Source: Salticus scenicus (Eukaryota > Arthropoda > Arachnida > Araneae > Salticidae). From it: 64,000 nt of DNA. Shown piece after piece: positions 1 to 11,152 of the stretch. The stretch lies in assembly GCA_963930645.1 (NCBI GenBank), contig OZ005648.1:248907436-248971435 (forward strand). Reading direction: 5' to 3'. The position numbers and the translations under genes are program-made. The notes below the pieces were generated by a model. That model was not told the DNA's origin, searched no databases, and was given only the letters and a program-made list of their open reading frames with translations. The stretch's first letter is position 1; the number at the start of each line of letters is the position of its first letter.

Positions 1-117
1 AAGGTGATACATGATACAAGTAAAAAAATAGTGAATTTGAGTTTATGTCATATGAAAAGCCCAGTGGCAGAAACGCCGCAACACGGCGACATAGTCGCGG
101 ACACAGAAAAACGGCTT

Positions 118-230
118 GCAGACAGTTTTTGTCTGCACTAATAAAAAAAATTGACCTTAACTTTCAGACACTCTTTGTCTGTACTACTAAAAAAAAAATT
201 TCCCACAACTTTAAGACAGTTTTTGTCTGC
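118..230. repeat. Three tandem units each carrying an AGACAG/CTGTCT-type hairpin
   Basis: Short self-complementary blocks, each with a loop of T residues, recur at 118-136, 165-181 and about 213-230. The period is 47-49 bp and A-rich spacers separate them. The first is GCAGACAG, then TTT, then TGTCTGC. Nearby (61-110) is a GC-richer patch with CGCCGCAACACGGCG. The units look like degenerate foldback or MITE sequence. No target duplication was found and no gene is supported; the open frames here run through low-complexity sequence. Confidence 0.5.
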
Positions 231-258
231 AGTCATAAAAAATTGTCTGCAATTTAGA

Positions 259-2036
259 TATTTTTGCCCACGACAATGTGCTACTGATGTATGACGTCTT
301 AGACGCTCTGTGGTAGGAACTCTAGAGCTCCCTATAGGTGTCTTGGTAGGAACACACAAAACAGTGCTTAACAAGGGCGACCTAGGAGCCTAGATCTCCC
401 TTGATAGGCAGTGTTATGCATGTATTCTTTTTCTCCTGTTACCTGTTACTGAGATTCTACGGGAATCTAGGAAAGTGCTAATTTCATTTAAAACTGCTCC
501 AAAACTTCTCCTCCACTTCAAAATTCACTTATAAAAATTTCTGTATCAAAACTAAAATTAATACTTTTATTATTTATATTGTGTTGTGTCAAACATTGCT
601 ATGAAATATTTAATTGAATGAGTTAAACTTATTATTTTATAATTGTTTATACTATATTATTTTGTAGTAAAATTGTATTGTGTATTGTTGCACGAGATCA
701 CCACTGTTGTTAACACCCCCCCCCCCCTCCTCCCAGATTGCCGCTTTCAGCTTTCAGGCTTTTTGAGTACAGATTACGAAATTTTAAAAACCTGTTGCAG
801 ACAGCTACAAAATTTTATGTCACTGGGATGAAAAGTGTCCCACCTAAGCTATATCATGCAGTTTATCCACCTGAGTGAGAGGCATTTTTGTTAGTTTTAT
901 TGTAAGCTAGTCAATGCTTTATTGTTATCTTTAAGTTGATTTTTCTCAAAGATTATTTCTTATTGCTGGGGTGCAACATGATGTTGTCATCTAAGAAAGT
1001 TTAAGTATTTATTGAGAAATCTAACAGTTAATAACTTTCTTTGCTGTGAGCTCAGCATCATGCCACTGTGTATTGTAATATTTTCTAGTAATTTTCTACA
1101 TTTAAATCAATCACCATTTCTGAAAAGGAATTTTTTATGTTAATTTCTCATAATTAAAAAAGTAAAATATTACTAAATGTAGATGGTACTATTTAAATAG
1201 TTCGAAAAAAATTAGGAAGTTGACAGCTGATTGTCAGTAATTAGCTGGACAAATATTCGGCATTCGGCCAAAATCATTAAATAAACAGATTAACCATGAA
1301 AAGTGTCTAAAACTGATTATTTTCGTAGAGCTAAAGTTTTAATTAATACAGACATGGTACAATCTTACAGAAAAAAAGGCTGAACTTTTCCCGATCCCCC
1401 CCCCCCCCTCAAAAGTGGTATCAGGCAACTGACACAATATAAATTTTTCAATAATAAAAATAATGTTAAATTTGATTGCATACATGCACACACAATAAAC
1501 AAAATCAGAACAATAAATCTCATATTGAATATCATATTAATTATAATTAAAATAGTTGTAAGTGCTTAAAAAACAGACAAACTTATTACGTATACTTGAA
1601 AATAAGTTTATTCTGTAGAAGCATTGTTTGCTGGGGCAATTGATTAGCAGAATAATGTAGTTCTAGTTTATTAGGAAAATGCAGTTGAAGAGCTATTTCT
1701 TTTTCATTTTCTCAAAGTTTGAATTTGACATTTCTTGAAAGCCAATCACATAGAAATTGCTAATAATATATTGCACAAATTCAGGCTGACCCCACCCCCC
1801 CCCCTACACATGTCCAAAAAGTTTTAATGCAGATTTGCATTGATCCCAAGAATAATAATTTTCAAGCTTAAAAAGGCTGAAAAGTAACATGTCTGTTAAT
1901 ATCTTTACTTTTTCTCTTCCTCTTGAATTTCATTCTGTACACCACTGAAAACAGAAAACTCTCTTGCGGTAAACATTGCAAAAAGAGCCATTCTGCCACT
2001 TTTTTCTTTTTAACTGTGGTATGCTCATGCATGCAA
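259..2036. other. AT-rich non-coding stretch
   Basis: No gene is supported. The stretch holds C-runs at about 716, 1396 and 1794, poly-A/T tracts and short open frames without recognisable domains. It ends at the target duplication of the hAT element that starts at 2045. Confidence 0.5.
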
Positions 2037-2097
2037 GAACATAGCAGCGCCGGATCTAGGGGGGGGGGGCTAGGCTAAAAGTACTGACATTCATAAT

Positions 2098-2574
2098 CAG
2101 GGGTCGATCCAGGCAAAATTTGGGTCCCTTTTGCGGCCCCTTCACAAAATTCCCCATAGTAAAAAGGGACCCTTCACAAAATTCAAAGTCATAAAAAGGG
2201 ACCCTTCACAAAATTTAAATTCATAAAAAGGGACCCTTCACAAAATTCAAATGCATGAAAAGGGACCCTTCACAAAATTCAAATTCATAAAATGAGTCCC
2301 TTCACAAGATTTTTTTTAATAAAAATGATACTTTTATTAGATGTTTTCATGTTTTCAGTATTATTTTTAATTAATGCCTTAATTTGGCTCAACGAAACTA
2401 TTAACCTGATATTAAACATTGCATAAAATGATTGTAAAAACGAAAAATTTTGCACAGTATTTTACTTTTTCACAAAAATATTTTATATTTCACAAAAATA
2501 AATAAAAATTTCACAAAAATATTTTGTTTTTCACAAAAAAGGGACCCAAAAATTAAAACCTGGATCGACCCCTG
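2098..2574. mobile_element. Nested non-autonomous DNA transposon, hAT-like ends
   Basis: Terminal inverted repeats start CAGGGGTCGATCCAGG on the left and are mirrored at the right end (CCTGGATCGACCCCTG). A second inverted block, TTGGGTCCCTTTT, lies just inside. The flanking direct repeat is ATAAT (5 bp, 2093-2097 and 2575-2579), shorter than the usual 8 bp of hAT elements, so the superfamily is less certain than the element itself. The interior is non-coding and holds a 32-bp tandem array. Being nested in the outer hAT element, it inserted later. Confidence 0.8.
2128..2311. repeat. 32-bp tandem repeat inside the nested transposon
   Basis: The block GGGACCCTTCACAAAATT recurs with an exact 32-bp period. 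Units start at 2166, 2198, 2230 and 2262, with altered units at 2134 and 2294. The unit contains the GGGACCC motif also present in the element's inner terminal repeat, so the array probably grew from that end. Confidence 0.85.
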
Positions 2575-2701
2575 ATAATTGAATATTACAATTGGAAATT
2601 TTTCATTGATATGGAATAACATCTTGAAAAATCTTACCCCCCCCCCCCCCAAAAAAAAAAAAAAAAAAAAAAAAAGTTTTAGATCCGCCACTGGAACATA
2701 G

Positions 2702-4246
2702 TGCATGAATAAGTTGCATTTTCTTTTTTGTTTAGAAACAGAATTTACTATTAATTAAAGTGAATTAAATTACATTTAGTTTAAATTAATATTTTGTATT
2801 TTAGAAGATTAATTTCTCAAGTAAATGTTTGAATATTGAAGTGTGGAACTTTAAAACAGGCATATTCGAAAAATAGAGGTTACAAGTGATTTGTTTATAC
2901 TTGAAGATATTTTTGTTTTAGCCAACAGATCAACAGACATTTATTTACTTTTCGGAAATATGAATAACTACATTTTAGAAAATAAAACTATAAAACACTT
3001 GCCTCTAAATCATAGTAATGGAAGCGTATATTTGTAATTTATTTTCCTTGTAGCTGCAAATCTTATGCATTTCATGAATTGCTAATAGAATAGGGATAAT
3101 TTTGGATTTGGGTATGAATTATATTTCATGAAATAAAATGAAAACTAATAATTTCATATGCCTACAAGAATTCACATTTATATACATCATCATTACCTAT
3201 AATTATATACTGAAAATATATTAGCAACATTGAAATTGAAATTGACACAAAAAATATTTTAGTTTTTGAAGATGGCAATTCAATCAAAACAAGTACTTTC
3301 AAACAGTGCTGCTAATTAACATGCTGCTATATATTTTCCAAATTTAGGTATATACTGCACATTATATATGTTTACTTTAACATTTTATCGAATTGAAACA
3401 TTTGGGGAGCAAATGTTCAAATCAAGTTTTTTCTTAAAAAAGAAAAAAAAAAAAAAAGAGTTATTTTTTTAATTTATTAGTTTTTTTTTTGGTCTAAAAA
3501 ATTGTATCTAAAGGTGAAAACATGGTTTGAATGTTTGCTCCTCGTTTATGTTTTAATAGTTTTAATGTAATTAATGATTTTAAAACATGGGGTACTTTGG
3601 GTCAGGGTTGTTCGGTTTTTTCCAGTGGAAAAAACCTGGTTAAAATCGCCCCGGACAAAATACCGTTTTGTCCACTATTAATTATTTGCGAGTCCTAAAT
3701 TAAAAATTACCTTTATTCTTTCCATATATATAAAACAATTCTTTATCATTATGTGTATGTGAGAGCTTGTGAAATACAGTCGCCATTGGCGACCAATATT
3801 TTTTAAAACTAGTAATAATGTTTTCAACTTTAAGGATTTTTTTTTTTTTTAATATATATATTTTGGTGAAAGAATTGGTCCCGAAATCGGGCTCCAATTC
3901 TACTTTCGCTGTTTTGCCCTCACCACTTTTTGAGACACTGTGTTGAATTAGGGAATTTACACATCTCCGTGCATGTTTCACAACTCTGTGTTAAATTATT
4001 GCACCGTTTTAGGGAATTGGTTTACACTGCTCCTGTCTGTGCATGCTATCGATCTGGTGCTGAATTTTTGTACCTGTGTAATGATGTACCATTGCCGATG
4101 GTGTATTAATTTAGTGAAAATAATAAAACCAGTTTCATGATGTTAAATTTAAACAAGTGTTTCCTGATGTAAAAAATAAATCATTCCAGCCTAATAAATA
4201 ATTGATTTTTAGTTGGTATAATAATTGGTATATAGAATCTTAATTT
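2702..4246. other. AT-rich non-coding stretch
   Basis: No gene is supported. The stretch has long A/T runs (about 3430-3490, 3838-3850). A CAGGGTT end-like motif at 3603 could pair with AACCCTG near 4709, but the flanks do not match, so no element is called. Confidence 0.4.
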
Positions 4247-4254
4247 CTATATTC

Positions 4255-4573
4255 CAGGGGTGCAGAAAATGTTCAGACCTCTGAAATTTCCCCAAAAATA
4301 ACGCATCAACCTATTATCTGAAAGTTTTTTTTTTTTTTTGGGGGGGGGGGGGGGAGGGGGTAACGGGTATTTAAAGGGAATACACTTGTAAAAGAAGAAT
4401 ACAGCTGTTAATTTGTAGTTTAATATTCGAAAATTTGTTTTTTCAGTAATTTTTTCTTACTTCCGTTTTCATTTTTATTTTATTCTAAGATAATAATTAT
4501 TCAAAATTTCCCCAGACAGCCAGAATTTCCCCCCGAACATCGTTCACACGTTCGGACATATTCTGCACCCCTG
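4255..4573. mobile_element. hAT-type MITE, 319 bp, with 8-bp target duplication
   Basis: The left end CAGGGGTGCAGAAAATGTTC is mirrored by the right end, which on the reverse strand reads CAGGGGTGCAGAATATGTCC. Both ends are flanked by a perfect 8-bp direct repeat, CTATATTC (4247-4254 and 4574-4581). The interior is non-coding and includes a poly-T/poly-G tract near 4327-4360. The combination of CAGGGG ends and an 8-bp duplication is diagnostic of the hAT superfamily. The near-intact ends suggest a moderately young insertion. Confidence 0.9.
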
Positions 4574-4710
4574 CTATATTCAAGTAAATTTTGAAACGGA
4601 ATAAAAAGAAGAAAAAAAGAAAGAAAGAAAATGTTGGAGAATATTTTTTTATGGGCTACCATAATTTTTTGTTGGCGACCATATTTTTTAATAAATTCCT
4701 GAACCCTGTG

Positions 4711-5723
4711 CAGGGTTTAAACTGCCATAAGTTTTTTTAGCATTTTGCTAAAACATGTTGGTCAGAATTTCACTAAAAAGCTAAAACTGGATAACTATAT
4801 AAAATATCTCTATATAATAACTCAGATTTTTTTTTTGTAATATTTGCAGGCAAAAACTACGAAAGAACTGAAATTTTTGGGAATCATTATTTGTATAGTA
4901 ATTTGGATTTATTTTTAATGATTGAATTTAAATGCAAAAATATTTAAAACTATGTCAGAATTTGCTTCATAGAAGCATTCTTAGCACTAGTATTTCACGA
5001 TTATCTACCACTACACTTTATTTAATTTTTAAATTGCTTTTTCATTTTACATGTATGATATGAGTACCTCTTTTTCTATTGTTGAAATCAAAACATGGTT
5101 TTCCTGATTCATATTTTTAAAGTCACAAATATGGATGCTTGGTTAAAATCATCAATGATCAAAAGGAATAGAAAACAAAATTGAGGATAACAAAGCTAAC
5201 AAGGAACACCGTGTCTGGCTGTGATTTTAATGAAACTTTAATTTCTGATAGAGAGCATGTACCAAATATTTTTTATCACAGAAATTTTTGCTATCATCCA
5301 TGTTTTCTCTATTTATTGAATTTTTAAAATGTTAAAAACCACATCAGCCACATATCAACAGTAAGCTCCGACTTTGGGTGTGACTTAAAAATACTAAATG
5401 ATTTTGCGCTTTCATGTTTAAGTTACAAATGAAAATTTATAGTAGTACTGAAAATTATTTCAACTGAATTATTCATTTGAGTATTCATTTGCTGTATAAA
5501 TACAAATTTTTCGCATATTTTTGAGTAAAATTTGATAGCATATCAAATATGAAAGAAACGCCTCTCTCTCATTGAAATCCAAGCCGGACGCTTGGGTGAT
5601 GTTCCTTGTACGTAAAAGAAATCAATGGTATCCAAAGAATTAATTAACTTTCGAAAAAGCTAAAATAGTGCTTGCCTATTTTCGCTAAAATGCTAAAGTA
5701 ATTTTTTTGCCAGGTTAAACCTG
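4711..5723. mobile_element. Possible degenerate hAT-like element (about 1 kb)
   Basis: The left end starts CAGGGTTTAAACTG and continues with a TTTAGCATTTTGCTAAAA block. The right end on the reverse strand starts CAGGTTTAACCTGG and continues with TTTAGCATTTTAGCGAAAA. About 45 bp of each end therefore align imperfectly as inverted repeats. No matching target duplication was found and the interior has no coding frame. It could be an old element or coincidental low-complexity similarity. Confidence 0.4.
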
Positions 5724-6089
5724 TGTATGTAATTAAAATCAATTTAAATATTTCAAAATAGACATAAATGATTGAAGTAGGCATGCAAAGTTAACAATAT
5801 TTAATAAATAAATATATCTATTTCTAAGGGTGAATTGGGTGCAAAAGTATAGTTTATAGTTTCAATTTTCTTTCCCCCCCCCCTCCACTGCTTTCAACTA
5901 CATTATCATCTCCTCCCTCATAGTCGTAAACACCTTTAAAAAATTTGTTATTAAGCATGATGAAATGAATGATTCACATATATTTCATGGAATTTTTTAC
6001 TTTCTGAAAATACATAGGTAAGGAAAGTATTGTAATTATAACAAAAATTTGACGTGAAGTTGGTGTATCTACATGTTTGAAGTTCCATG

Positions 6090-6640
6090 AGTTCATTTTT
6101 GCTATTTTACGATAATGTATGTACATATCTGAGTAGAGTGAACACAATATTGTCTAAATGCTTTATTCAAATGAGCTAAAAGTTGGTGCATATGTTATAG
6201 GTTATCGTAGTACAAACTGTATACATCTTGGAGAATCTAGCACAATTTTATTTATTTATTTTAACCAGGACACAAAGATAAATTCTTTATCATTATAGTC
6301 TATGGGCTCAAATAATTTAAAGTGTGATAGCATCTGAATTCCTTATTCAATTCAGCTGAAACTTTTATATACATGTTATCAGTCACTGTTGAATGAATCG
6401 TATAGATATATTTTGCTGAATCTAGCATTTATAGTTTTTATTACAGGGAAATAACGAAAAATTCTGTAACATTATGGCCTATAGTCTGAATTTATTTAAA
6501 ATGTGATGGCGTCTGAAGCCTTATTTGATTGAGCTTTGAATTCATATACAAATTTTAAGTATATGTCACACAAACTATCTATACATTTTGGTGAATCTAA
6601 CACTATTAGTTCTTTTACAGATATACACAAAATAATTTGG
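6090..6640. repeat. Diverged ~180-bp tandem repeat, three units
   Basis: A landmark, GAATCTAGCA (or GAATCTAACA) followed by a T-rich stretch and often TTACAG, recurs at about 6231, 6419 and 6593. A second landmark of the form CCTTATT..A..GAGCT precedes each. Spacing is 174-188 bp. Units are clearly diverged, so the array is old. No coding potential is evident. Confidence 0.6.
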
Positions 6641-6957
6641 ATGCATTCCATTCCATTAAACAATATATTATTTGTGAGCATATAATCAAATAATTTTCTC
6701 GATTGTTTATTTAATGACTTCTCTTACGTTATTTTATTTAAACAACAGTGAATTACTTTCATGTTCAGAAAGTCGACTGGAGTCACTCAACATTTTTATT
6801 ATTTCTCTTTAAGTTTCTGCATATTTATCAAATTGATTATATATATATATATATACAGTCATACACATGTCACATTTATATTATTAAAGACATTACTTTT
6901 GTGAAAAATAAATAAATAACTTTTCTATGTGGAAGTAAAATTTAATTTTGTATTTTT

Positions 6958-7262
6958 GTCATCTGGAATTTCTATTACCAAGTAATAATTTTTTTTTACA
7001 AAATTAAAATAAGAAATATATTCAGAAAATTCAAAGTCGTTAAATTAGTACCCATTTTCCAAAAATTGATTTTTTAAATTTTTAGTATTTCATTTTGTGG
7101 TTAAAAAAAGCAATTTGTGTGAAAATTTGCATTTTTGAACGAAAAAAATATATAAAAATTTTTAAAAATCAATTTCTTCGAAAATGAGTACCAATTTAAT
7201 GGTTGTGAATTTTCTGAAAGTGAAAACGGAATTTAAAAACTACATTTGGTAATGAGTAATCT
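6958..7262. repeat. Imperfect long inverted repeat (foldback or MITE)
   Basis: The left arm (about 6972-7095) and right arm (about 7150-7250) are reverse complements with substitutions. Paired landmarks are ATTCAGAAAATTCA with TGAATTTTCTGAA-like sequence, TTAAATTAGTACCCATTTTC with GAAAATGAGTACCAATTTAA, and CTATTACCAA with TTGGTAATGAG at the outside. The loop is about 60 bp. It resembles an aged foldback element; no target duplication was resolved. Confidence 0.6.
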
Positions 7263-7565
7263 CTCTCTCTATATATATTTTTAAAAAAATTACTGTCGCT
7301 AGCGTCAAATTTTTTTTGTCTGCGACAGCATCTTCTCGCGGAGGGCAGGGTCCTTCGCATCATGAGAGGTATCAATGTGTTCCGAATACCTCAAGGAAGA
7401 CATTTCAGCTGCTTAGAAATTTCTATCATTTTAATTAAAGAAGTTATTAGCTATAAACGACAAATTTATGAAAGTACTCTATTTGCCACCTTGAAAAAAG
7501 TTTATCCCAGTGACGTTGGTCTTCTGTCATGAAGTCATTTTACACGGGAAAAATAAAATACGATC

Positions 7566-7883
7566 CATGGTTGTAGGTAGGTAGGTTGGATTTAACATCA
7601 CCCAAGTACTGCGCTATGGGTAATTGGTGACTGTCTGGGAAGCACTTCTAGGGATGTTCCCGAGACATACACCAGAGACATCACAATTTTGATCCTCCAT
7701 GGAGGAGATTCCCCAGACGTATATTTTTGATGGGAACATGGAGGACTTTGTGGCCACGACAGATTTTATGTGCACCAGACACCATTAGTGCACACGACGG
7801 TCTTTGACCGGCTCAAGTATCGAATCAGCAATCTTCCAATTATGAGCTCGGTGCTTTATGGACTGGCTATACCGCTGCTCGGA
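7566..7883 (-). mobile_element. tRNA-derived SINE, copy 1
   Basis: On the minus strand the 5' head is tRNA-like. A box-A region (GGTATAGCC..GT....AAAGC) is followed by GAGCTCATAATTGGAAGATTG and a box-B-like GATTCGATACT. The CATAA in the anticodon position suggests a methionine-type tRNA ancestor. A body of about 240 bp follows, and a (CCTA)n tail lies at the low-coordinate end. Two more copies lie at 7985-8318 and 44170-44488. Several substitutions show this is an inactive fossil. Confidence 0.75.
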
Positions 7884-7984
7884 ACCATGGTTGTAAAAAA
7901 TAAATGTCAGTGTTGCTATTAATAACTTTTTTTCTCTACTTTTAGAAAGTAAATTTTCTTACATGGGAAAATTAAAATATCCAT

Positions 7985-8318
7985 GGTTGTAGGTAGGTAG
8001 GTAGTTAGATAGGTTGGATATGACATTGGCCATTACTGCACTATGGATAATTGGCGACAATCTGGGGCACACCCCTAGGTATGTTTCGGAGACATGCCAT
8101 CACATTTTTTATCCTACACGGAAGAGATGGCTCCCCCGCTTCAGTGACCCAAAAAGGTATAGTTTTGATGGGACTATGGAGGATATTGTCGCCACAACAG
8201 ATTTTACGTGCACCAGCCACCATTAGTGTACACAATGGTCTTTGGCCAGCTCGAGTACCGAACCCGCAATCTTCCAATTACGAGGTTGGCGTGCTATCGA
8301 CTGGGGTGCCGCGGTCCT
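7985..8318 (-). mobile_element. tRNA-derived SINE, copy 2 (duplicated with its flank)
   Basis: Same family and orientation as the copy about 100 bp upstream, with a tRNA-like head containing TAATTGGAAGATTGCGGGTT and a (CCTA)n tail. The left flank (about 7958-7995: ACATGGGAAAATTAAAATATCCATGG) also resembles the flank of copy 1 (about 7541-7570). The pair therefore arose either by a roughly 430-bp segmental tandem duplication or because the family's 3' end extends into this flank. Open frames here on both strands are not genes. Confidence 0.75.
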
Positions 8319-8559
8319 GATCTATAGTTAAAAAACAAAGGTGATATACTAAAGCTATAATAGAAAATAGTCTGGATATTACGGATTTCTTTCTATTAAA
8401 AAAAAAAAAAAAAAAACTGATTTTAAGCATGATTTTTATAAAAATAAAATAATGTGCTATTAAATATTACATATTTCAATTTGACATTGAATATGGGGAT
8501 TTATATAATAATTTTCTGCTTTTGTCTTGTGTTATGCACTATTAACATTCCTATTCAGT

Positions 8560-8683
8560 GAAAGGAAAGCAGCGGATAGGCGGGCAGAGCTCTGCATGTG
8601 TTAACAAGTAAAGTGAGTCGGGGAAAGGCGAAGCCTCCCTCAGGGGTTGGTGAGCGGAGCGAGCAGGGGGCAGAGCCCCCTAG
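8560..8683 (+). mobile_element. Helitron-like 3' terminus
   Basis: A GC-rich patch ends with a strong hairpin (GGGGGC, AGA, GCCCCC at about 8665-8680) immediately followed by CTAG and a host T. It is preceded by GGTGAGCGGAGCGAGC. A subterminal hairpin plus CTRR is the Helitron 3' signature. The sequence differs from the 3' ends at 26053 and 43282, so it belongs to another family. The 5' end was not identified, so the element may be truncated or extend upstream. Confidence 0.55.
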
Positions 8684-9059
8684 TTATGAAAATAGATCTT
8701 CCCATAAGATAGGCCATAGCTGTTGCCAAGATTAGGTATTGTCCTCTCTTAAGAATAACTTCTTCACATTCTACATCATTATCACTTAAATTAGCATCAG
8801 ACAATTTGTTTTTAATTAGTTAATAGATTGTGAATAACTCCAAAGTCATGATATAATATCAAAGTTCACATACTCATCAAAATTTATATTTAGAATGGTA
8901 AAATAATGACCAGTCAAGAAATTTTGTGAATTTTAGAAAAGTGGAAAAGACATAACTAATATTGTGTGACTTATAAACAAAGAAATTTTTCATTCAAATG
9001 AATAGGAATGAATCAGGACTTCACTAAAAGGTCGTATAAATGTAAAAGATGTATAAATT

Positions 9060-9920
9060 GGGTTTTTTTGTAATGGAAATTTTGTGATTACGATAACTTG
9101 ACATAATACTCAAAATTGAATTGAACCAAAGTTATACAGCAAACTTATCGTACAAATATCTTAGATGAGTTCGTTAACTTAGTTGCTCTGCAGTTTGTTT
9201 TCAAGTGGCAGCTACGTGAAAATTTCAAATCCACATTTTGAATTTTGATGTTTACATTGACCACATAAAGGTCTCAACCAAGTATTTATTAATGAATTTT
9301 ATCTGCCATTTTTAACAAAATGACCGATATCTTTAGTACGGCCATTTCAAATCAGGATACCACTTGTAAATTTATCATCAGAATACCTTTTGAAATACTG
9401 AATCAGTTCAAGTTGGACATTGAACTTATCACACCAATATCTTGAATGAATTTTGTACCAATATTTAGTTTCCAAGTTGCAGCCGCTTGAAATCAGGCTG
9501 CTACTTGAAAATGCGCCACCATAGTAACTTTTAGAATACTAAACTGGTTCAAATCAAAGTTGGGAAGTGAACTTACAATTCAAATATCTTGGATAAGTTT
9601 GCTAGGCAACTTGCTCCACCATTTTGTTTCCAAGTGGCGGCCACTTAAATTTTTTTTCTTACAATAACTTTTGTAATACTGAATCAGTTCGAATCACGTT
9701 TGCACAGTTGACATATCATTCAAGTACCTTTGATAAGATCACTGGGCATCTCAGTCACTCTGTCCTTTTGTTTCAAAATGGTGGCCACTTGAAAATTATC
9801 ACAATTATCCTTGAACCGATTTGCTTAAAACTCCATATATACATAGCCCTCATTAATAAATCCATCAAATTCATTAATAAAATGTAGCTGCCATTTTGAA
9901 AAAATGGTGGCAACTTCTTA
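9060..9920. repeat. Old tandem repeat with a TGGCGGCCACTT landmark
   Basis: The landmark TTTCCAAGTGGCGGCCACTT and variants recurs at about 9204, 9473, 9631, 9776 and 9902. Between them lie ATACTGAATCAGTTC-like and CAAATATCTTGGAT-like blocks. Spacing is about 125-160 bp where adjacent units are clear. High divergence makes it an old satellite-like array; open frames in it lack domains. Confidence 0.6.
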
Positions 9921-10005
9921 AGAAAAGATAAATCAACCTAACCTTCCTATGAGCCGGAAGGACTTGTTTTAATTTTTTGATCAATAACCTCTAAAAAGTA
10001 ATGAT

Positions 10006-11152
10006 ATCAGTACAAAAACCCTTAACGGGTTAAAAGTTTGTGACGCAGCTACTTTATCGCTATAAAATTTTGAAATATGGGTCTTAAAAATAATGATATA
10101 AATTTTAAGTGACGCTTTACTATTAGTTAAAATATACGTAGATTTTCTTATTTGATCATTTGCTTTTTTCTTTTATTTATATTTACAATGCAAACATAAT
10201 ATTTTTAACTTCAAGATAAGACAAATATATTAAATATACTCACTGATACTTTTTCATTTGCACTTCAATTTCAAAATAACAGTTTTAAAAGGAATGATAT
10301 AAAAATTCCAGTGACTCCTCGGTGTCATTTTAAAAGATTTGTTTTTAGATTCCATTAAAATTACCTTTGTTTTGTCTATTAAAGTATATTTACACATTGA
10401 AACAGTGCTTTTAATTTTCAAATATACTGTCAAATAATCACACTTTCACTGAGTTTGCATTATAAATTGAAATTATTTATTTCAATAAATTGATTTGTCT
10501 TTTGCGTCACGCTATCCAAAACTGTGAGTAAAATTTATGTAAATGTTACTTTGTATCATAGTATCCAACTAAGTGAAAATTTGTGCAAAGAGATAGTGTG
10601 ATGCAAAGAATACATTTGCACAAATTTTGTTTGCAGTTTTGGATAGCGTGACGCAAAAGACAAATCAATTTATTGAAATAAATAATTTCAATTTATAATG
10701 CAAACTCAGTGAAAGTGTGATTATTTGACAGTATATTTGAAAATTAAAAGCACTGTTTCAATGTGTAAATATACTTTAATAGACAAAACAAAGGTAATTT
10801 TAATGGAATCTAAAAACAAATCTTTTAAAATGACACCGAGGAGTCACTGGAATTTTTATATCATTCCTTTTAAAACTGTTATTTTGAAATTGAAGTGCAA
10901 ATGAAAAAGTATCAGTGAGTATATTTAATATATTTGTCTTATCTTGAAGTTAAAAATATTATGTTTGCATTGTAAATATAAATAAAAGAAAAAAGCAAAT
11001 GATCAAATAAGAAAATCTACGTATATTTTAACTAATAGTAAAGCGTCACTTAAAATTTATATCATTATTTTTAAGACCCATATTTCAAAATTTTATAGCG
11101 ATAAAGTAGCTGCGTCACAAACTTTTAACCCGTTAAGGGTTTTTGTACTGAT
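10006..11152. repeat. 1147-bp palindrome with 519-bp apparently identical arms
   Basis: The left arm (10006-10524) is the reverse complement of the right arm (10634-11152). The coordinate sum is constant (21158) from one end to the other, so there is no net insertion or deletion, and I saw no mismatch by eye. The 109-bp centre (10525-10633) is itself an inverted repeat but only about three-quarters identical, mostly through transitions. The outer ends read ATCAGTACAAAAACCC on both strands. GTGACGC or TGACGC motifs recur within the arms. No convincing target duplication beyond AT was seen. The right end lies inside the last codons of the zinc-finger gene at 11125-11811. It could be a transposon reduced to long terminal repeats, a recent inverted duplication, or an assembly artefact. 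Confidence 0.9.

Larger units (their letters stand above)
2045..2693. mobile_element. hAT-type non-autonomous element (outer of a nested pair)
   Basis: The element is flanked by a perfect 8-bp direct repeat, GAACATAG, at 2037-2044 and 2694-2701. The left end reads CAGCGCCGGATCTA and the right end, on the reverse strand, reads CAGTGGCGGATCTA. These are short terminal inverted repeats of the hAT kind (CAG start, 8-bp duplication). Just inside the ends are a G-run on the left and a C-run plus poly-A on the right. No transposase frame exists, so it would have moved in trans. A second element (2098-2574) sits inside it. Confidence 0.85.

Noticed and set aside
118..230. CRISPR-like array of short palindromic repeats
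   Set aside because: Only three units, diverged repeats and A-rich spacers in a eukaryotic context with no cas genes.
3603..4709. Possible hAT element with CAGGGTT ends
   Set aside because: Only seven bases match at the ends and the flanking 8-mers differ in at least half of their positions.
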